64,000 nt of DNA from Chamaecyparis obtusa. Its lineage: Eukaryota; Streptophyta; Pinopsida; Cupressales; Cupressaceae. The stretch spans positions 353,501 to 417,500 of the forward strand of contig BSBK01008431.1 of assembly GCA_027943335.1 (NCBI GenBank), given 5' to 3'. Positions 22,681-35,758 of the stretch are shown here, one piece after another; positions within the stretch are counted from its first letter, which is position 1; every line of letters starts with the position of its first letter. The notes below the pieces were generated by a model. That model was not told the origin of the DNA. It saw only the letters and a program-made list of their open reading frames with translations, and ran no database searches. The translations under genes were made by a program, and so were the position numbers.

Positions 22681-25670
22681 ACATCCCTAGTCAGGATCAA
22701 GAAAGGCATATTCCCACATATCCTATCTACCAATCTCCTTCCATCTCTCCATTCATATTTCCTCCATCCCACATAGCTCCTCATATTCCTTCCAATGCTT
22801 CTTGCAATTTGGATGCCATATCCAAGATGCATAAAGGGAAATATCCACAAAAATATAAAGATTTCCATGTCCAGTATAAATGACATGCTCAAGAAAATAA
22901 AAATCTAGTCAAGCAATCCAATGCTTCCCAATGGCCACAAAGGCCTAGCAAAGAAAAATAAAAATCCGATGCATGCCAATGACCACAAAGGCCCATCAAA
23001 GCTAAAACAAAGATGATGTGGATCCCAAAGTAAAAAGATGTAATGCATCTAAAAGAAATATCCACAATGGCATCCAAAGTTGCTAATCCACTAGCTACTC
23101 AGTCTTCTCCTCCATCTTCTCAATCTATTTTGGGTCCCAAAGATCCAAAATCTCCTAGCACAAATCCTCTACCCTATTTGCATCTATCCACCAAAACCCA
23201 TCCACTTCATCCATCTTCCTTGCAACATGTGCCAATGTTGGTCCTGACAGCATCCCCCTATCATGATCAATTCCCATCATTCCATACAAACACTTTCTAC
23301 CACAATATCTCCCATCTACCCCATCTCATCCATGCCTTTTCAAAATCTCTCCATCCTAATAAAGTTGTACCACCATCCAAGAAAATCAGAAAGATCAGTG
23401 AAGAAAGTCATAAAAAACTCAGAACATCAAGAAAGAAATTCATCAACATGACAACACCAAATCAAAGAGTCATTAACAAATCAGAAGATCAGTGAAAAGT
23501 TAGCATAAAATCATAAAATCCATAAAAATTGAAAAAAATCAAGAGAAAAATATCAGAAAAAGGAAAAGAAAGAGAGGAAAAATATTCATCCAATCGTGAA
23601 AACTTGGCAATTCATGTGCATTGGACAAGTACCATGATGAAAACCTGGCAAATAGGCATCATGTATAGGTCTCCCCAGTTCCTTTCTATAATTGGGGGCC
23701 ATTCCTTTCTATCACATCTTATCCAACATCTCCTCCATCCCATTTGTCTCTCACCTCCTTCATCCTCCTTTGGATCTTGATGACAAAAGAGAGACCACTA
23801 GGTATACATGCTTTTGGACACCTTCTTGGCATCCATCACCCTCTTTCAGCCACCAATCCTCTATTCAAATCCCAAGTAGTTCTTCCTTCCAATCATACCC
23901 CATCCTAATGCCTCTGATATACAAGAACTATCCTAAGCAGGGGGCATCTTATTCCTTGGTGATATTTTCCTTGGAGACTATCTTTCATCCAAAATCTCCC
24001 ATCTCCTAAATCTCTCAATAATTCCTCCATCCAAATCTCCCCAAGAATTCCTCTATCCAATCCTCAAGAAAATTGGCCATCCAAATCCCCAAGCATTCTT
24101 CTATCTAGATCCCTCAACAGTTCCTCCAACATCCATCTTCCAATCCTCAAGCAAATCCGCCATCCGATCTCCCCAAATCTTCCTTTATTCAATAATCAAG
24201 CAAATCCGCTATCCAAATTTTCTAGCAAATCCTCCAATCCTAAGTAGTTCTTCCATCCAATTCCAAATCTTCCTCCATCCAAATCTCCCAGCAGTTCCAT
24301 CATCCAAATCCTAAGCATTTTCCTCTAGCACTCATCCTAAGCATTTCCTCCATCCTACCATCACTTGGTATATTCCCTTGTCATTGGTTTCTAGCTATAG
24401 GTTACTCCCATGAAATCTAATGCCATTCATCCATATCCAATCTTCCTAGAAATCTTCCAACATCTTCCAAACCTATCCATATCCTCTAGCCATTTCAACA
24501 TCCAAGATCAAGTCAATCCATCCCATAACATCCTTAGTCTTGTTCCTAGTCCTGTAGCAAGCCTTGATCTCAATTCAATCATCATTGTTTAGATGTATCA
24601 ATCCCAAATCCATGTCATTTCAGGACACATCATCCATCACTAGTCCATCTTGGTTTTTCCATCCCAACTGGGGCATCATCATGCATATCTTTGTAGCTTC
24701 AACTTCATCCCCAAGTCTCTTGAACATCCTAATCCCGAGCTTCTGTACATAGCTATTGTAAATATCTCCCAGATCCTTGTACATATCCTTGTCACTCATG
24801 TAGAAATATTTGATCAGAAATCTTGTCCTATCTAGCCTTGTACTTTAGCAATATCAATTGTTGACTATCCTTGATCATCATGATTATCTTTAAACCGCAT
24901 CATTTTCCAATTAGCAACATAGGATTCTCCCCATCAACATCGGGTCTTCACAGATGTATGATTTTGTATTGTCTAGCCTAAACCTAATCATGAGTCCACT
25001 CAGATGTATCCTTCCTATCAAACCTAATCTTCCACCAAATCACACCAGGTTCATGTCGATGTATCCTTCTACATGTTCAGACCAATCCTTCCACCATCAA
25101 TCAAATCAATCTCTCTCCTTGGAAAAGGATGTGTTTTGGAGTTATCATTCCGACCTTGGATTTTTTCCTTTGGGTCTTGTTAATATTTTATAGCTTCTCA
25201 TTGTCCCTCTCCTCAAATTAGCCACAATCATTTATATCATGGTTTGCTATGAATGAGGACAACCTAGGGCAAGGTCTTTTGATCTTTTTCTTTTGCTTGT
25301 GAGTTAGTCATGTGTTTATGGTTGTTCCAGCATTGTTTCCACCATGCCTCCTCTAGGTTCAATGTGTGATACTAGGGAAACCCTACATGTCTTTTTAGTA
25401 TCAGTCCTATGCAACGTTTCTAGGAAGGCCTTGTGTTCTTTCATAACCTTGATAGGTCTCTAGCATTTCTATATTAAACTAGGTTGTGCTCTCTAAAAAA
25501 TCCAATGCATGGAGCTCCCTAAATCCCCCATCCAACATCATATAGATTAATCTTGCATCCTTCATATAGCTGCATCCCACATTTCTCATTCCATCTTCAT
25601 CTTGCATTCATCCATCTTTTCTCTTGGAAGCTTGGCTATTTATCTCCCCTTCTTTCTTGGTCTCTCCCCT
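22681..25670 (+). other. pyrimidine-rich 3' region of element G
   Basis: The plus strand is dominated by C and T, with CCATCC, CCTCC and ATCC words throughout. Open frames here (for example 23043-23495) are short and look like composition effects. Between 24000 and 24350 it forms a loose array of units like ATCCAAATCCTCAAGC. It is cut at 25670 by insertion of H; the rest of G resumes at 37407. Confidence 0.6.
24000..24350. repeat. degenerate CCATCCAAATC-type repeat array
   Basis: About ten loose copies of TCCATCCAAATCCTCAAGCA-like units of roughly 30-40 bp. Spacing is irregular and copies are strongly diverged. Confidence 0.55.
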
Positions 25671-27282
25671 TGAATAGGTTGAAAATGGAAGCTTTAACGA
25701 TGCATCTATCATTCACCTACACATTTGTTTATTGGTTTTGAATTGGAATTGTATAAGTAATGTAAATTAGGAAATGCTTGAAAATCAATCAAGATAAGAT
25801 AGATACCTCATAATGGAACAAATCTAGAAATACCTATTTTCTAAAGCCTGTGCACAGTCTCAGAAGATTTTGCAACCAGATCTGGGACCAGAAAATTGTA
25901 ACAAAGAAAAACTAGAAAACTTTTGTCTTTATGGAAGCACGTCATCCTTGACCTAGATAGTGGGGAAAGGTCTTACCCTAGGGTAGGATCCTACTCCCCA
26001 CTGTAGGTCATCCTTGACCCAAAATAGCTCCGATGAAAAATCTATTTACGGATCTCAGAAGTTTGCCGAAAAGGGTACTCAGATCTACACTTCAATTCTA
26101 AAAACAACAATTGTAGATATCTAAAAATGGTGTTTTGGGGTGGCTATATAGGGTTTTGCCTTAGTCAAACCCCTATTTTAGTGATCTCCACCTCCACAAA
26201 TAGCCTATTGTAATAGAATGTGTGTGTGTATTGAAAGTGTAATGCCAAGATCTAATCCTCTAGATTAAAACCCTAGCATGAATATGCATGAGAAAGCAAT
26301 GCATAGATTTGAATAAGATAAGAAAGAATACCAAGCCCCCAAGGCTAAATTACTCCTACCAAACTCATAATCCATAATTGCTACCCCATGATTGTATCTT
26401 TGAATGTGTGAATGTTGATAATGGTGGATCAAGGAAGAAATGATCTCTCTTGCTCCAAATAGATATTCACAATATTATGTTCATAAAGATGCTTGATATC
26501 ATTAATGGCTTGATCTTCTATATCATCCTCTTACATTCTTCCATCTAAACTTGACCATCACTTGCTTTCATGAATCAATTATGTCTCCACTTGATGACTT
26601 GATCATGAAATTGCTTGATCTCCTTGTGAGGTGATTGCAATGTTGTGAAAATGAAGGCAAATGAGAGTCTTTATATAGAGGTTTCAAGGTGAGGCTCCTA
26701 GAGTAATGTGAGGACCCATAATTCAAATTTCACCTCAAATTATGGTCCAATCACAATAACCAACTAAGGAAGGAAAATAATTAAATGAATTTCAAATTAA
26801 AACCCTTCCACACTCAGATCTGAAGGCTCGACATTGATTTTGGGGCCCTCAGAGACCAAATTTTGAAAAGGGGAATCAAATCAAAAAGGAGGTAAAAGAT
26901 GACCTCATCTCTAACCTAGGTTAGGGATGACCTTGTCCTTGACCTTGGGGTCCAGATCCTGCTAGAATAAGAAACATGAGGTCCCGGGGATGCCTGGAGA
27001 CCTAGAAATGATGTTAGAATAGGCCAGAATGCCAAGGAGAGGCACAAAATTCTATGATGATTATGATGAAGGCTAGGAGGACCTATCCCTAATTCCTACC
27101 TAGAAAATAGATCCAAAAAGAGGGAAATTAAGGAGAATCCTTGGGATCCTAACCCTAATTTCACCTATAATGAAGAAATCAAGTGCAGAATGCATCATAA
27201 ATGAAAATCTATCATGATAAATGTAGTAAAAGAGGGTGCTAAACCTATCAAGATGGAATTTATTCCATTTTAAGATGATACA
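25671..27282 (-). repeat. 3' LTR of element H
   Basis: On the plus strand it runs from TGAATAGGTTGAAAATGG to GATGATACA. Minus-strand TATA box CTATATAAAG at about 26669-26678. It has several GACCTTGACC-type words. Confidence 0.93.
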
Positions 27283-28104
27283 CTTATCCCACACTTTATC
27301 TTAGATATGACACTACGTGAATATGGAAGCTAAAGTAAGAAGACATCATAGTAAATAAAAAGGATATGGCCAAGTCCTTGATGTAGAGATCCTACAAGAA
27401 ACTGTTAGAACCTGCAATACACAAGGTTAACAAAAATCCATAAATCACCTAGATCTTACTATATGACAATTGAGAAGTTCATAAAGCTCCTTATGCCCAC
27501 CTATTTTGGCTTTCTACTTCTGAAGGGTAAGATAGGGTGATAAGAAAAACTTTATACACTGGATATGTATTTTGTTGAAAAGTCCTTTCCTAAACAAATT
27601 AGAAGGATTCCTACACTTCCTAAATTGATTCAAGGAGTTAGGTATCTGAATCATGATTCCAATGCCACTGATGACACTGAAAATGGAGTTACCGAACTCA
27701 AGTTATGATGAAAAGAGTGGATGTCTATCTAAATGCATAAGAAGGGAAATCTGAGTTCACCATGAGTAAACCCTAATAAAACCCTAATTTGAACTATAAA
27801 TAAGGAAAAGGAAGAGATAATTAATCATTCTTATCATTTTCAGATTTGAAAAGAGTAAGAAAGATGCTGAGGAGAGAAGAACTTTGAGTCACATGCATGG
27901 ATCTTCTGAGACATAGTCTAGCTATCAGACGGTCACTTCCTGAGGTGAGTTTGCTATTATTTTCTTTTGTACTTTCTAAATTCCTATTTTTCATAGGAAA
28001 GGTTTACCCTATTCCTTATAGGTCAACCCTGACCCATCTATGTTGACTTTGACCCAAGAAGGTCGACAGTGACTGGAAGGTCTCCACCTATTCTAGGATG
28101 AGGT
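27283..28104. other. 3' untranslated region of element H
   Basis: Next to the 3' LTR the minus strand reads a purine run AAAGTGTGGGATAAG (27283-27297), the likely polypurine tract. No frame or other element is seen in the rest. Confidence 0.45.
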
Positions 28105-28205
28105 CAACCTTGACCCAACAAGGTCATTCTTGACCCAGTAAAGTCGACCTTGACCCAGTAAGGTTGTCCCTGACCTAACTAAGGTTGACCTTGACCTAGT
28201 CAAGT
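28105..28205. repeat. 20-bp tandem repeat with TTGACC core
   Basis: Five copies of a unit like CGACCTTGACCCAGTAAGGT. More diverged copies extend back to about 28020. The same TTGACCC words are scattered through both LTRs of H. It lies ahead of the PMD gene and could be part of its upstream region. Confidence 0.85.
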
Positions 28206-28347
28206 TAGATTTGGATATTTGATGATGCATATTTATAATATGATGTTTGTTTGTGCTTACAGGACTTGGTCCATCTCTGAGAGCATCCCTTTGGAGAGTT
28301 ACTAGGCATGGTCAGAGATAGGCTGTCTGAGATTGATGATGATGAGA

Positions 28348-29385
28348 TGTAGTTACTAAGAGATGTCGGACTATACTGGGTATCACTCCTACCATAGATC
28401 AGACTACATTGAGCCATGCTATCAGATGTGATAGAGAGGTGGGATGAGGATACATGCTCCTTCCATTTTCCCTCTAGAGAGATAACAGTGACATTAGAGG
28501 ATGTCTATAAAATCCAATGGCTTCAAGTCCGAGGTGAGACCATCAAACCTAAAGCATAGTGATTTTATGAGGAGGTTAATGCAGATAAGGAGTATTGTAC
28601 AAGATGAGTTCCACAGATGCGGACTTAGTCAGATCAGGTCCTATTGTCATCCATACTATCAGGCCCTACATGTTTAGTATGGAGGGTGATGCTTTGCATA
28701 GTATCCTTGGTTGTATTACCCAATGCAAATGGTACCATATTTTGTACACCTCTTAATCATCTTATATAGAGGATAGAGAGGGAGAGGACTGTATTATCAT
28801 GGGGTCATAGCATGTTAGACTAGCTATACCATGAGCTAGGTCATCTATTGAGATATCAGAGAGAGTGTTTCGATATGCACACTCTTGCAGATTTGGTTGT
28901 TTGAGCATTTCACATGTACACATCCATAGGGTCTTCTAGTGATGGTATATGCAATTACACTAAGATTCTTTGTGTATCCTCTATGAGATGTCTAGTAGTT
29001 TGGAGATATCCTCTATTGGAGGGTACATCTAGACCACATTCTGACGATCGATGTGATATGGAGACCCTACTGCCAGATGATAGAGTGGCTTGATACACAA
29101 TTCTAGATGACATATTCATAGTGGAAGAAGCTACTAGAGGGTCATCATAATCATATAGTGATGCCATACTATTATGATTGGGTGATGAGATAGTTCAACT
29201 TGTTATAGGGAGTCCCTCAAGTAGTACCTTGCTATGCACATCTGATGAGGTACTATCAGAGACCTAGCACCATACGTCGACCATCGATAGCAAAAATAGA
29301 GGATAGTGATGTAGATGAGATAGAGGATAGAGAGGTACCATCAAATGTGACCTATTCAGGCATGAGCTGAATTTACATCAGGTAT
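28348..29385 (+). pseudogene. plant mobile domain (PMD) protein gene, opposite to pol of H
   Basis: Read on the plus strand, against the element: LLRDVGLYWVSLLP, then VIERWDEDTCSFHFPSREIT and VTLEDVYKIQWLQVRGETI (28420-28550), the hallmark opening of the plant mobile domain. Later pieces include VLSWGHSMLD and LYHELGHLLRYQRE (28795-28880), RYPLLEGTSRPHSDDR (29005-29055) and VMRXFNLLXGVPQVVP (29180-29225; X are stops). Stops and frame changes make it dead. PMD proteins include host MAIN/MAIL regulators and transposon-carried copies. Extra antisense ORFs after pol have, as I recall, been reported for plant Tat elements, so this is probably a resident accessory gene. Confidence 0.75.
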
Positions 29386-30409
29386 TGGAGTTTGTAGGGG
29401 ACCTGCCCCATCTTCCATGAGGATTATCCTATAGGTGATTCAGGTCTTTCAGAGAGGACACACTGGGATAGTGGTACAATAGAGGAGGATGAGGATGTGA
29501 AAGATGAGGATGAGCACATGTCCAAGGGAGATCCCATGGAGGAGGAGAGAGTAGAGGAAAGAGCAAAGGACAAAATAGAGGAGATGCCCCTAGCTGGTGA
29601 TACTAGTGCATATGTACACATTTTTCACGCATCACCACTAAGATCGTGATAGCCTCCACATCCCCACATAGAGATACCACCACTGAGGCCTAGACATAGA
29701 GAGCATGGAGAGAGTAGTCACTCCATGACCCCTCCATCTAGACACTTTAGTGATGTCTAGGAGGGAGATCCAAGTATGAAATATGAGATTTTATTAAACA
29801 TGTAATTTGATTTGAAATGAAAAGATACTAGACTGATAAATGTATTTTCATTCTACAACTAGCCTAGTAGAGCGGAGGATCTTTGTATCCAAGATTCTCA
29901 AGGATACATGTATATCCTACCGACTACTAGCAAGCGAGTGCGAGTCCTCTCTTGGCTACAGAGATCCTGGTAGACATGCTGATATCTTTGCATGTGTCCA
30001 ATGAGAGCCAAGATTGTGCAGAGAAAGGGAGGAGAAGCTGATAGCTGAGCTAAAAAGTGCCTAAGGATGTTCACATGGCATGAACATATCTAGGAGTCAC
30101 ACATAGACACACAGATCTACCTCTTCCTATCATAGGGAAGAGAGATCTGGGAGCCATCAGCCTTTAGAGCATAGTGATAAATAGGGCCATTGGCCACATA
30201 TGTATCAAAACTTTAAAAAAACTTTGATAAATGAAAAGCTTTCTCTACTAATTAGTTCTATGTTTTATTACTATGCTTTCATCAATATAAAACTTAATAG
30301 AAAGAAAGAAAAGTGCATAAATATATTCAATATGTAATTTTGCTAGAACTACATAACCTATAAAATAAAATTTATAAGGAATACATAAATGCACAAGGAA
30401 AGAATGAAA
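29386..30409. other. spacer between PMD gene and integrase of H
   Basis: Continues the plus-strand acidic/Ser-rich sequence after the PMD domain to about 29760 (GAGGA-rich, e.g. 29460-29590), which may be the variable C-terminal tail of that protein. From 29800 to 30400 nothing is recognised. Confidence 0.4.
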
Positions 30410-31858
30410 TTAAGGATAATAACATTTGAGATGCATAATATTAATGGGTTCCTTAAAAGAAACACCATCCATATCAGCCAGTTTATAAGCACCTGAACCA
30501 AAGTCTTCAATAACAACAAAAGGTCCAAGCCAATTAGGGCTAAATTTTCCTTTTTCACCTAGTAAAGCATTCACATTTCGTTGATTCTCATAAAGGGCTA
30601 AATCACCGACCACAAATTTTTGTTCAATTACCTTATGATTATATTTCTTTTGAAGAGATTTATGATAAGCTTTTATATGTTCTAATGCATGTATTCGTTG
30701 TTCAACCAACATTTCTAGTTCTTGTAAGTGTTGTTCACAGAAAATGTCCTTGTCAATTATTCCATGAAATGAAACACATAGAGAAGGTATTTCTAATTCC
30801 AAATGCATAATAGCATTAGTACTATAGACAAGATTGTAAGGAGAAGTACCCATGGCAGTATGAACACTAGTCCTATAAGCCCATAAAGCATAAGTCAGTT
30901 GAGTATGCCAATCTTTCGCATGCTTACTAACTATTTTTCTCAAAATTTGTTCAATGATTTTATTTAATGCTTCATCTTGTCCATTAGATAGAGGATAATA
31001 AGGAGTTGAAAATCTATGTTGAACTCGATATTTCTCCAAGAATTTTTTGACTTCTTTGTTTTTAAAAGAGGTACCATTATCTAAAACTATTGTCGAAGGA
31101 ATACCAAATCTTGTTATTATATTATTAAGGATAAAATCACAAATAATATCTATCATTGTTAAATGAAGAGGGATAGCTTTGACCCACTTCGTGAAATAAT
31201 TTGTAGCAGTGAGAATGTAAGTATGTCCTTGAGAAGAAGTTGGTGAGATTTTTCCAATAAGGTCAAAACCCCAAACACTAAAAGGCCATGGAGAAACTTG
31301 ATTATGAAGCTGATGAGCAGGAGCATGAATCAAATTACTATGTTGTTGATATTGAGGACATTTTTGAACAAACATGAAAGAATCATGCTCCATTATTTGC
31401 CAATAATTTCCCATTCTAAGAAATTTATTAACCAAGGATTTGCCACCAAAATGTCCCCCATAAGAACCGGAATGAGCTTCTAACAAAGCTATTGGGATTT
31501 CAGTTCTATTGAGACATCTTAATGGCAATCCTTCATAAGTATGCTTGTAAAGCATATCTCCTAGAATGATGTAACGTGCTACAAGTTTCCTAATACAATT
31601 ATGCATGGTCCTTGTTGCTGATTTAGGAAAAGTACCATCTTTCAAAAAATGAAAAATATGTGAATACCATTTATCCGAATGCAAATAGAAACAATCAAAG
31701 GTAATCTTTTTAGAAATTGGAGGGATTTTAAGAGTTCGTATAGTAAATTGAAATTTTTTAGCATTATTCCCAAGGCAAACCAAAGAAGCTACGCTTGCCA
31801 TGGCATCCGCATGCTGGTTATCTTTCCTAGGTAAAGTTTGAATCATATAAGAGGACAA
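30410..31858 (-). pseudogene. integrase of element H, 482-codon open frame
   Basis: The longest open frame in the window. After the RNase H tail it has the zinc-binding pattern (HSGSYGGHFGGKSLVNKFL to FVQKCPQYQQ), the core with WGFDLIGKISP, YILTATNYFTKWVKAIPL, TIVLDNGTSFKNKEVKKFL and NGQDEALNKIIEQIL, and the C-terminal SPNWLGPFVVIEDFGSGAY. The acidic triad Asp/Asp/Glu is present. Uninterrupted over the entire domain, so this is one of the best-preserved parts of pol here. Confidence 0.92.
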
Positions 31859-32499
31859 TTGTGAAAGTACATCAAGAGCTAAATCTCTGTATTATGTCAT
31901 TTTATCATTCTTAGTCTGATATCCTCCTTTAATCTATTCAACAATTAGTTGTGAATCTCCATATATTTGCAAGTGTTTGATATTAAGGGATGAAGCGGCT
32001 CATAGGCCAACTATAAGACCTTCATACTCTGCAATGTTATTAGTACAAGGAAAGGTTAATTTGTATGATAAAGGGATGGGTTTCTTTGTAGGGGGAATCA
32101 AGATAATACCCACACCAGAACCTGTCTTACATTTAGAACCATCAAAATATAATTCCCAAATATCATCCTATTAAATAGCTAGAATATTGTCATCGGGGAA
32201 TTCTATTGAAGTAGAACATGTATTTGGATGAGGACAAGGAGCTTTAGCTAAATAATCTATCAAAGCCTGTCCCTTAATAGAATTTTGAAAAATGAAATTA
32301 AGATCAAATTCTATAAGTAACATCACCCATTTTTCCAAACAGCTAGATAGATCAGTTTGTGAGAAAAGATGTTCTAAAGGATCAAATTTAACAATCACAT
32401 TGACTTCAACATTGATAAGATAATGCCTGAGTTTCTGACATGCATAAACTATAGCTAGACATTGTATTTCCAAATCTATGTATCTTTTTTTGTAATCAA
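31859..32499 (-). pseudogene. RNase H and second RNase H of element H
   Basis: The RT-linked RNase H survives as EIQCLAIVYACQKLRHYLIN to FQNSIKGQALIDYLAKAPCP (32473-32230). A second, full RNase H follows: WELYFDGSKCKTGSGVGIIL, PCTNNIAEYEGLIVGL and IYGDSQLIVE (32160-31930), continuing into the IQTLPRKDNQHADAMASVASL at the head of the next frame. All four catalytic acids of the second domain can be read. This RT-RH-aRH-IN order is usual for Tat elements and contrasts with element I. Confidence 0.87.
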
Positions 32500-33933
32500 G
32501 TAAAGTCTAACTAATGTAATACATAGGTATTTCCTTATCATCATTATCATTCTGAGCTAACAATGCACTCATAGCTTTCGGAGTCGTTGAAGTATACAAA
32601 TGGAATGGTTTTTCAAATTTAGCTGGCTGCAAGATAGGAGGGTTTGCAAGATACTCCTTAAATTTCTCAAAAGCTTGTTTACACTCATCATTCCAAGAGA
32701 AAGTGGTATCTTTCTAAGAAAGGAAGTAAAAGGGATAGTATGATCTACTAAATTAGAAATAAAGTGATGAATAGCTTGTATTTTTCCTTGTAAGCTTCAT
32801 AATTGAGAAATATTCTTAGGAGGAGGCATATTAACAATAACTTCAATCTTTTCTGTATCTAATTCTATGCCTCGCTTAGAGATTATAAATCCTAATAATT
32901 TACCAGAATCTACTCCAAAGACACATTTCTTAGGATTCAATCTCATGTTGTAACATCTAATCCTTTCAAATATCTATCGTAAAATGGTAACATGATCTTC
33001 TCTTTGTATAGATTTTGCTAAGATATCATCCACATAATCTTCAAGGATCTTATGAATGTAATCATGAAAAATCAAAGTCATAGCTCGTTGATAAGTTTGT
33101 CCTGCATTTTTTAATCCAAAAGGCATCATGACCCAACAAAAATTTCCCCAAGGTGTTATAAATGTAGTCTTAAATTGATCTTGAGGAGGGATAAAGATTT
33201 GATTATATCACGAAAAACCATCCATAAAAGATAACAAGGCATGACCCGCTGTTGAATCCACAATCATATTGATGTTAGGTAATGGGAAATCATCTTTTAA
33301 GGATGCCTTATTTAAATCTTTGAAATTAGTACACATTCTTATCTTATTTTCTCCTTTTGAAATAGGCACAATGTTTGAAATCCAATTTGAGTAATCAATA
33401 GAATGGATTAATCCAAAATCCAATAATTTTTCAATTTCACCTTTGACTAATAAATAAATTCATGGATTCATCTTTCAAATTTTCTGCTTCACACATTTCT
33501 TATTGAGTTTTAAAACAATGTTATGAGTAACAATCTTAGAGTCAATACCTGACATATCTGAATATGTCCAAGCAAAGATGTCCTTAAATTCAAGCAAAAG
33601 AGAAACCAACTGATCACGTTCAGCCCGATTCAAACATTTTCCAATCTTTATCATCCTTTCAGTGTTTTTCTCATCTATTTGAATATCAATAGTCTTAGTT
33701 ATTGAAAAAATTCTTCATATCGGAGGATCCATCAGTAAAGGGAGAGTATCCTATTTATCATGTTCCCCAAAATAAGCATCGGTACTTAAACAATAAGGCT
33801 TCCGTTGTTTGTGATGAAACTTAGGTAAATCTTCATAAACCCCTAAAAATTCCATTAAAGCTTCATCTTCAGGAAAAATATCCAAAGTAGGTGCTTGATT
33901 AAGGTCAATGAGAATTGGGTTAACCAATTTCAA
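32500..33933 (-). pseudogene. reverse transcriptase of element H
   Basis: Begins with the linker PILIDLNQAPTLDIFPEDEA, then LLLEFKDIFAWTYSDMSGID, GLIHSIDYSNWISNIVPISK, KIRMCTNFKDLNKASLKDDF, MMPFGLKNAGQTYQRAM and the catalytic YVDDILAKS (codons at 33025-33036). The thumb follows with RLNPKKCVFGVDSGKLLGFI. Stops and frame changes throughout, most in the thumb near 32500-32800. Confidence 0.88.
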
Positions 33934-34350
33934 CTATCCACCACAAATATGATTAACATTAAGAGGAAAATCTAATGGTTGTCTATAAGGATTGAATCCT
34001 AATCCATATGTATGATCATAAACTTCATTATCTAAAGGTACTTGTATACCTTGTTCATATTTACCACATCCTTTCCCATTAAATCCCATTTTTTTAAGCA
34101 AATGATAACCATGACCATATTGATCAGTCATATCAGAAGGAGTCCAAGGAGTGGCATATGTCACAATATCATAACAATCAGGCTTTATAGTTTCAATCAT
34201 TTCATTAATTGAAGCGGCAACAAAATTACTTTTTAGTTCCTCAGAAAGAGGAGAAGGAGCAAATTTTTTTTTCTCAAATTCATTTTGTTGCTTCATGAAT
34301 TCCAAATTAGAGACCTTATATTCTCCAATAAAAGTAGGATTAAAATCCAA
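33934..34350 (-). pseudogene. G-patch domain segment of element H polyprotein
   Basis: The frame holds GYHLLKKMGFNGKGCGKYEQ and then GIQVPLDNEVYDHTYGLGF near 34000-34110, the Gly-rich G-patch pattern. G-patch motifs follow protease in some retroviruses and in plant gypsy elements, where they are thought to help bind nucleic acid. In H it lies between protease and RT and in the same frame order as pol. One stop separates it from the next open piece (33933). Confidence 0.75.
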
Positions 34351-34473
34351 TGTCCCCCAATCATCCTCAGCTAAAGAAGAAGATTGAGCTTCCGATTGTT
34401 GAATCTCAGGTTGTTTTATCTGAGATTGTTGTATTTTCGGTTGTTTTTCAATCTCTTTACTTGCTTGAAGAGG

Positions 34474-34863
34474 CTAAGAGATGTTGGCATATTTTTCATT
34501 TAAGAAAGGATTCGGCACATCATCTGCATGTAATGTATACATTAAGTTGTTATAGATGAACCTAACATTGCAATGAAGAGTAGAAGGAACTGCATGCATA
34601 GTATGTAACCAAAGTCTTCCTAAAAGAAGGTTATAATTGAGAGGTCCAAGCATAACATGAATAGGAGTATTTAAGATAAGTAGACCAACTTTAATAGGTA
34701 AGGTAATAATACCCAAATTTCTCTACACAATATTGTCAAATCCACGTATAGGAACATTATCAGGTTGAATAGTGGTGAGATCAACCTTAATTTCCTTAAG
34801 CATATCCATGCTACAAACATTAAGCCCATATCCATTATCAATTAACATTCTTCAAATGATACT
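34474..34863 (-). pseudogene. aspartic protease of element H
   Basis: Active-site strand RMLIDNGYGLNVCSMDMLK at about 34800-34855 (Asp-Asn-Gly in place of the common Asp-Ser/Thr/Gly-Gly), then IRGFDNIV and the late motif YNLLLGRLWLHTMHAVPSTL. One stop near 34722. Confidence 0.75.
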
Positions 34864-35574
34864 CTAGTTAATAGAGACATCAACCATAAGAGCATCATAT
34901 TGATTCTGCACCTCAGGAGAAGGTAAATCATAATTGAAAAACACAATAGGAGGTATAGAAGGCATAGTATGCATACAATATAAAATAGAGTGAATGTTCT
35001 CTTGATTAGGAGGTGAAGTAGGAAGAGTGGATAAAGCTTTTTTCAATGCCTCATGATATGTCGGGGAAGTTTGAAGTAATTCCCATAAAGATATCCTACC
35101 AGGAGTAGCACGTAATTGGTCAACTAAGTTATACTCCTTAAAGGTAGGAGGAAACCTAGGTGCTTGAGGAAGCATAAGTTGAGAAGGCAGTAAAGAAATT
35201 AGAACATTAGGCTGAGGGTTATTCCGTGTACGATAAGCATGTGAAATGGAATCAGTGTTATCAAAGAAATCTAAAGGATCTCTAGGTTTACCCTTAATTT
35301 TTATGCGAGGACATCCTTTTACTATCATCAAAGGTGTAGGATATATCATTTTAGGTTTATCAATGTTGCAAACAGTGGGACATGAAGGTAACCATGCACA
35401 CATCCTATTGTAAAGGTCAACTGGAGAGGTTGTGGAGGAGAGTGAAATAGTAATAGGATCAATGGAGGTCTTATTTGAACCATTTTAAGCCTCACTTCTA
35501 TGTACCTCATTAGGGAATCTATCCTATTTTACAATAAAAGCCTCATCAAAGTACTCCAAACAAGAATCATACAT
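34864..35574 (-). pseudogene. gag remnant and linker of element H
   Basis: Begins MYDSCLEYFDEAFIVK at 35574 and passes two stops into a frame with RDPLDFFDNTDSISHAYRTR and RISLWELLQTSPTYHEALKK, sequence that normally sits between gag and protease. The capsid core and any zinc knuckle are absent, and only about 350 bases separate the LTR from the linker, so most of gag has been deleted. That would make H dependent on another copy. Confidence 0.6.
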
Positions 35575-35758
35575 GTTGAATAGAAGGAAATTCTAAAAGC
35601 ATGAAAATGTAAATGTTTTTGTATTTTAAAGATATTTTGCAATTTTTTTTTTGTATTTTTGAAATAGAAATGCAATGCAAGAAATATAATCTTATAAACA
35701 TACAAGATCCAAATATAACACCAAAAAGAAAGAGTTGTCGTAAACGAGTTCACCAAAA

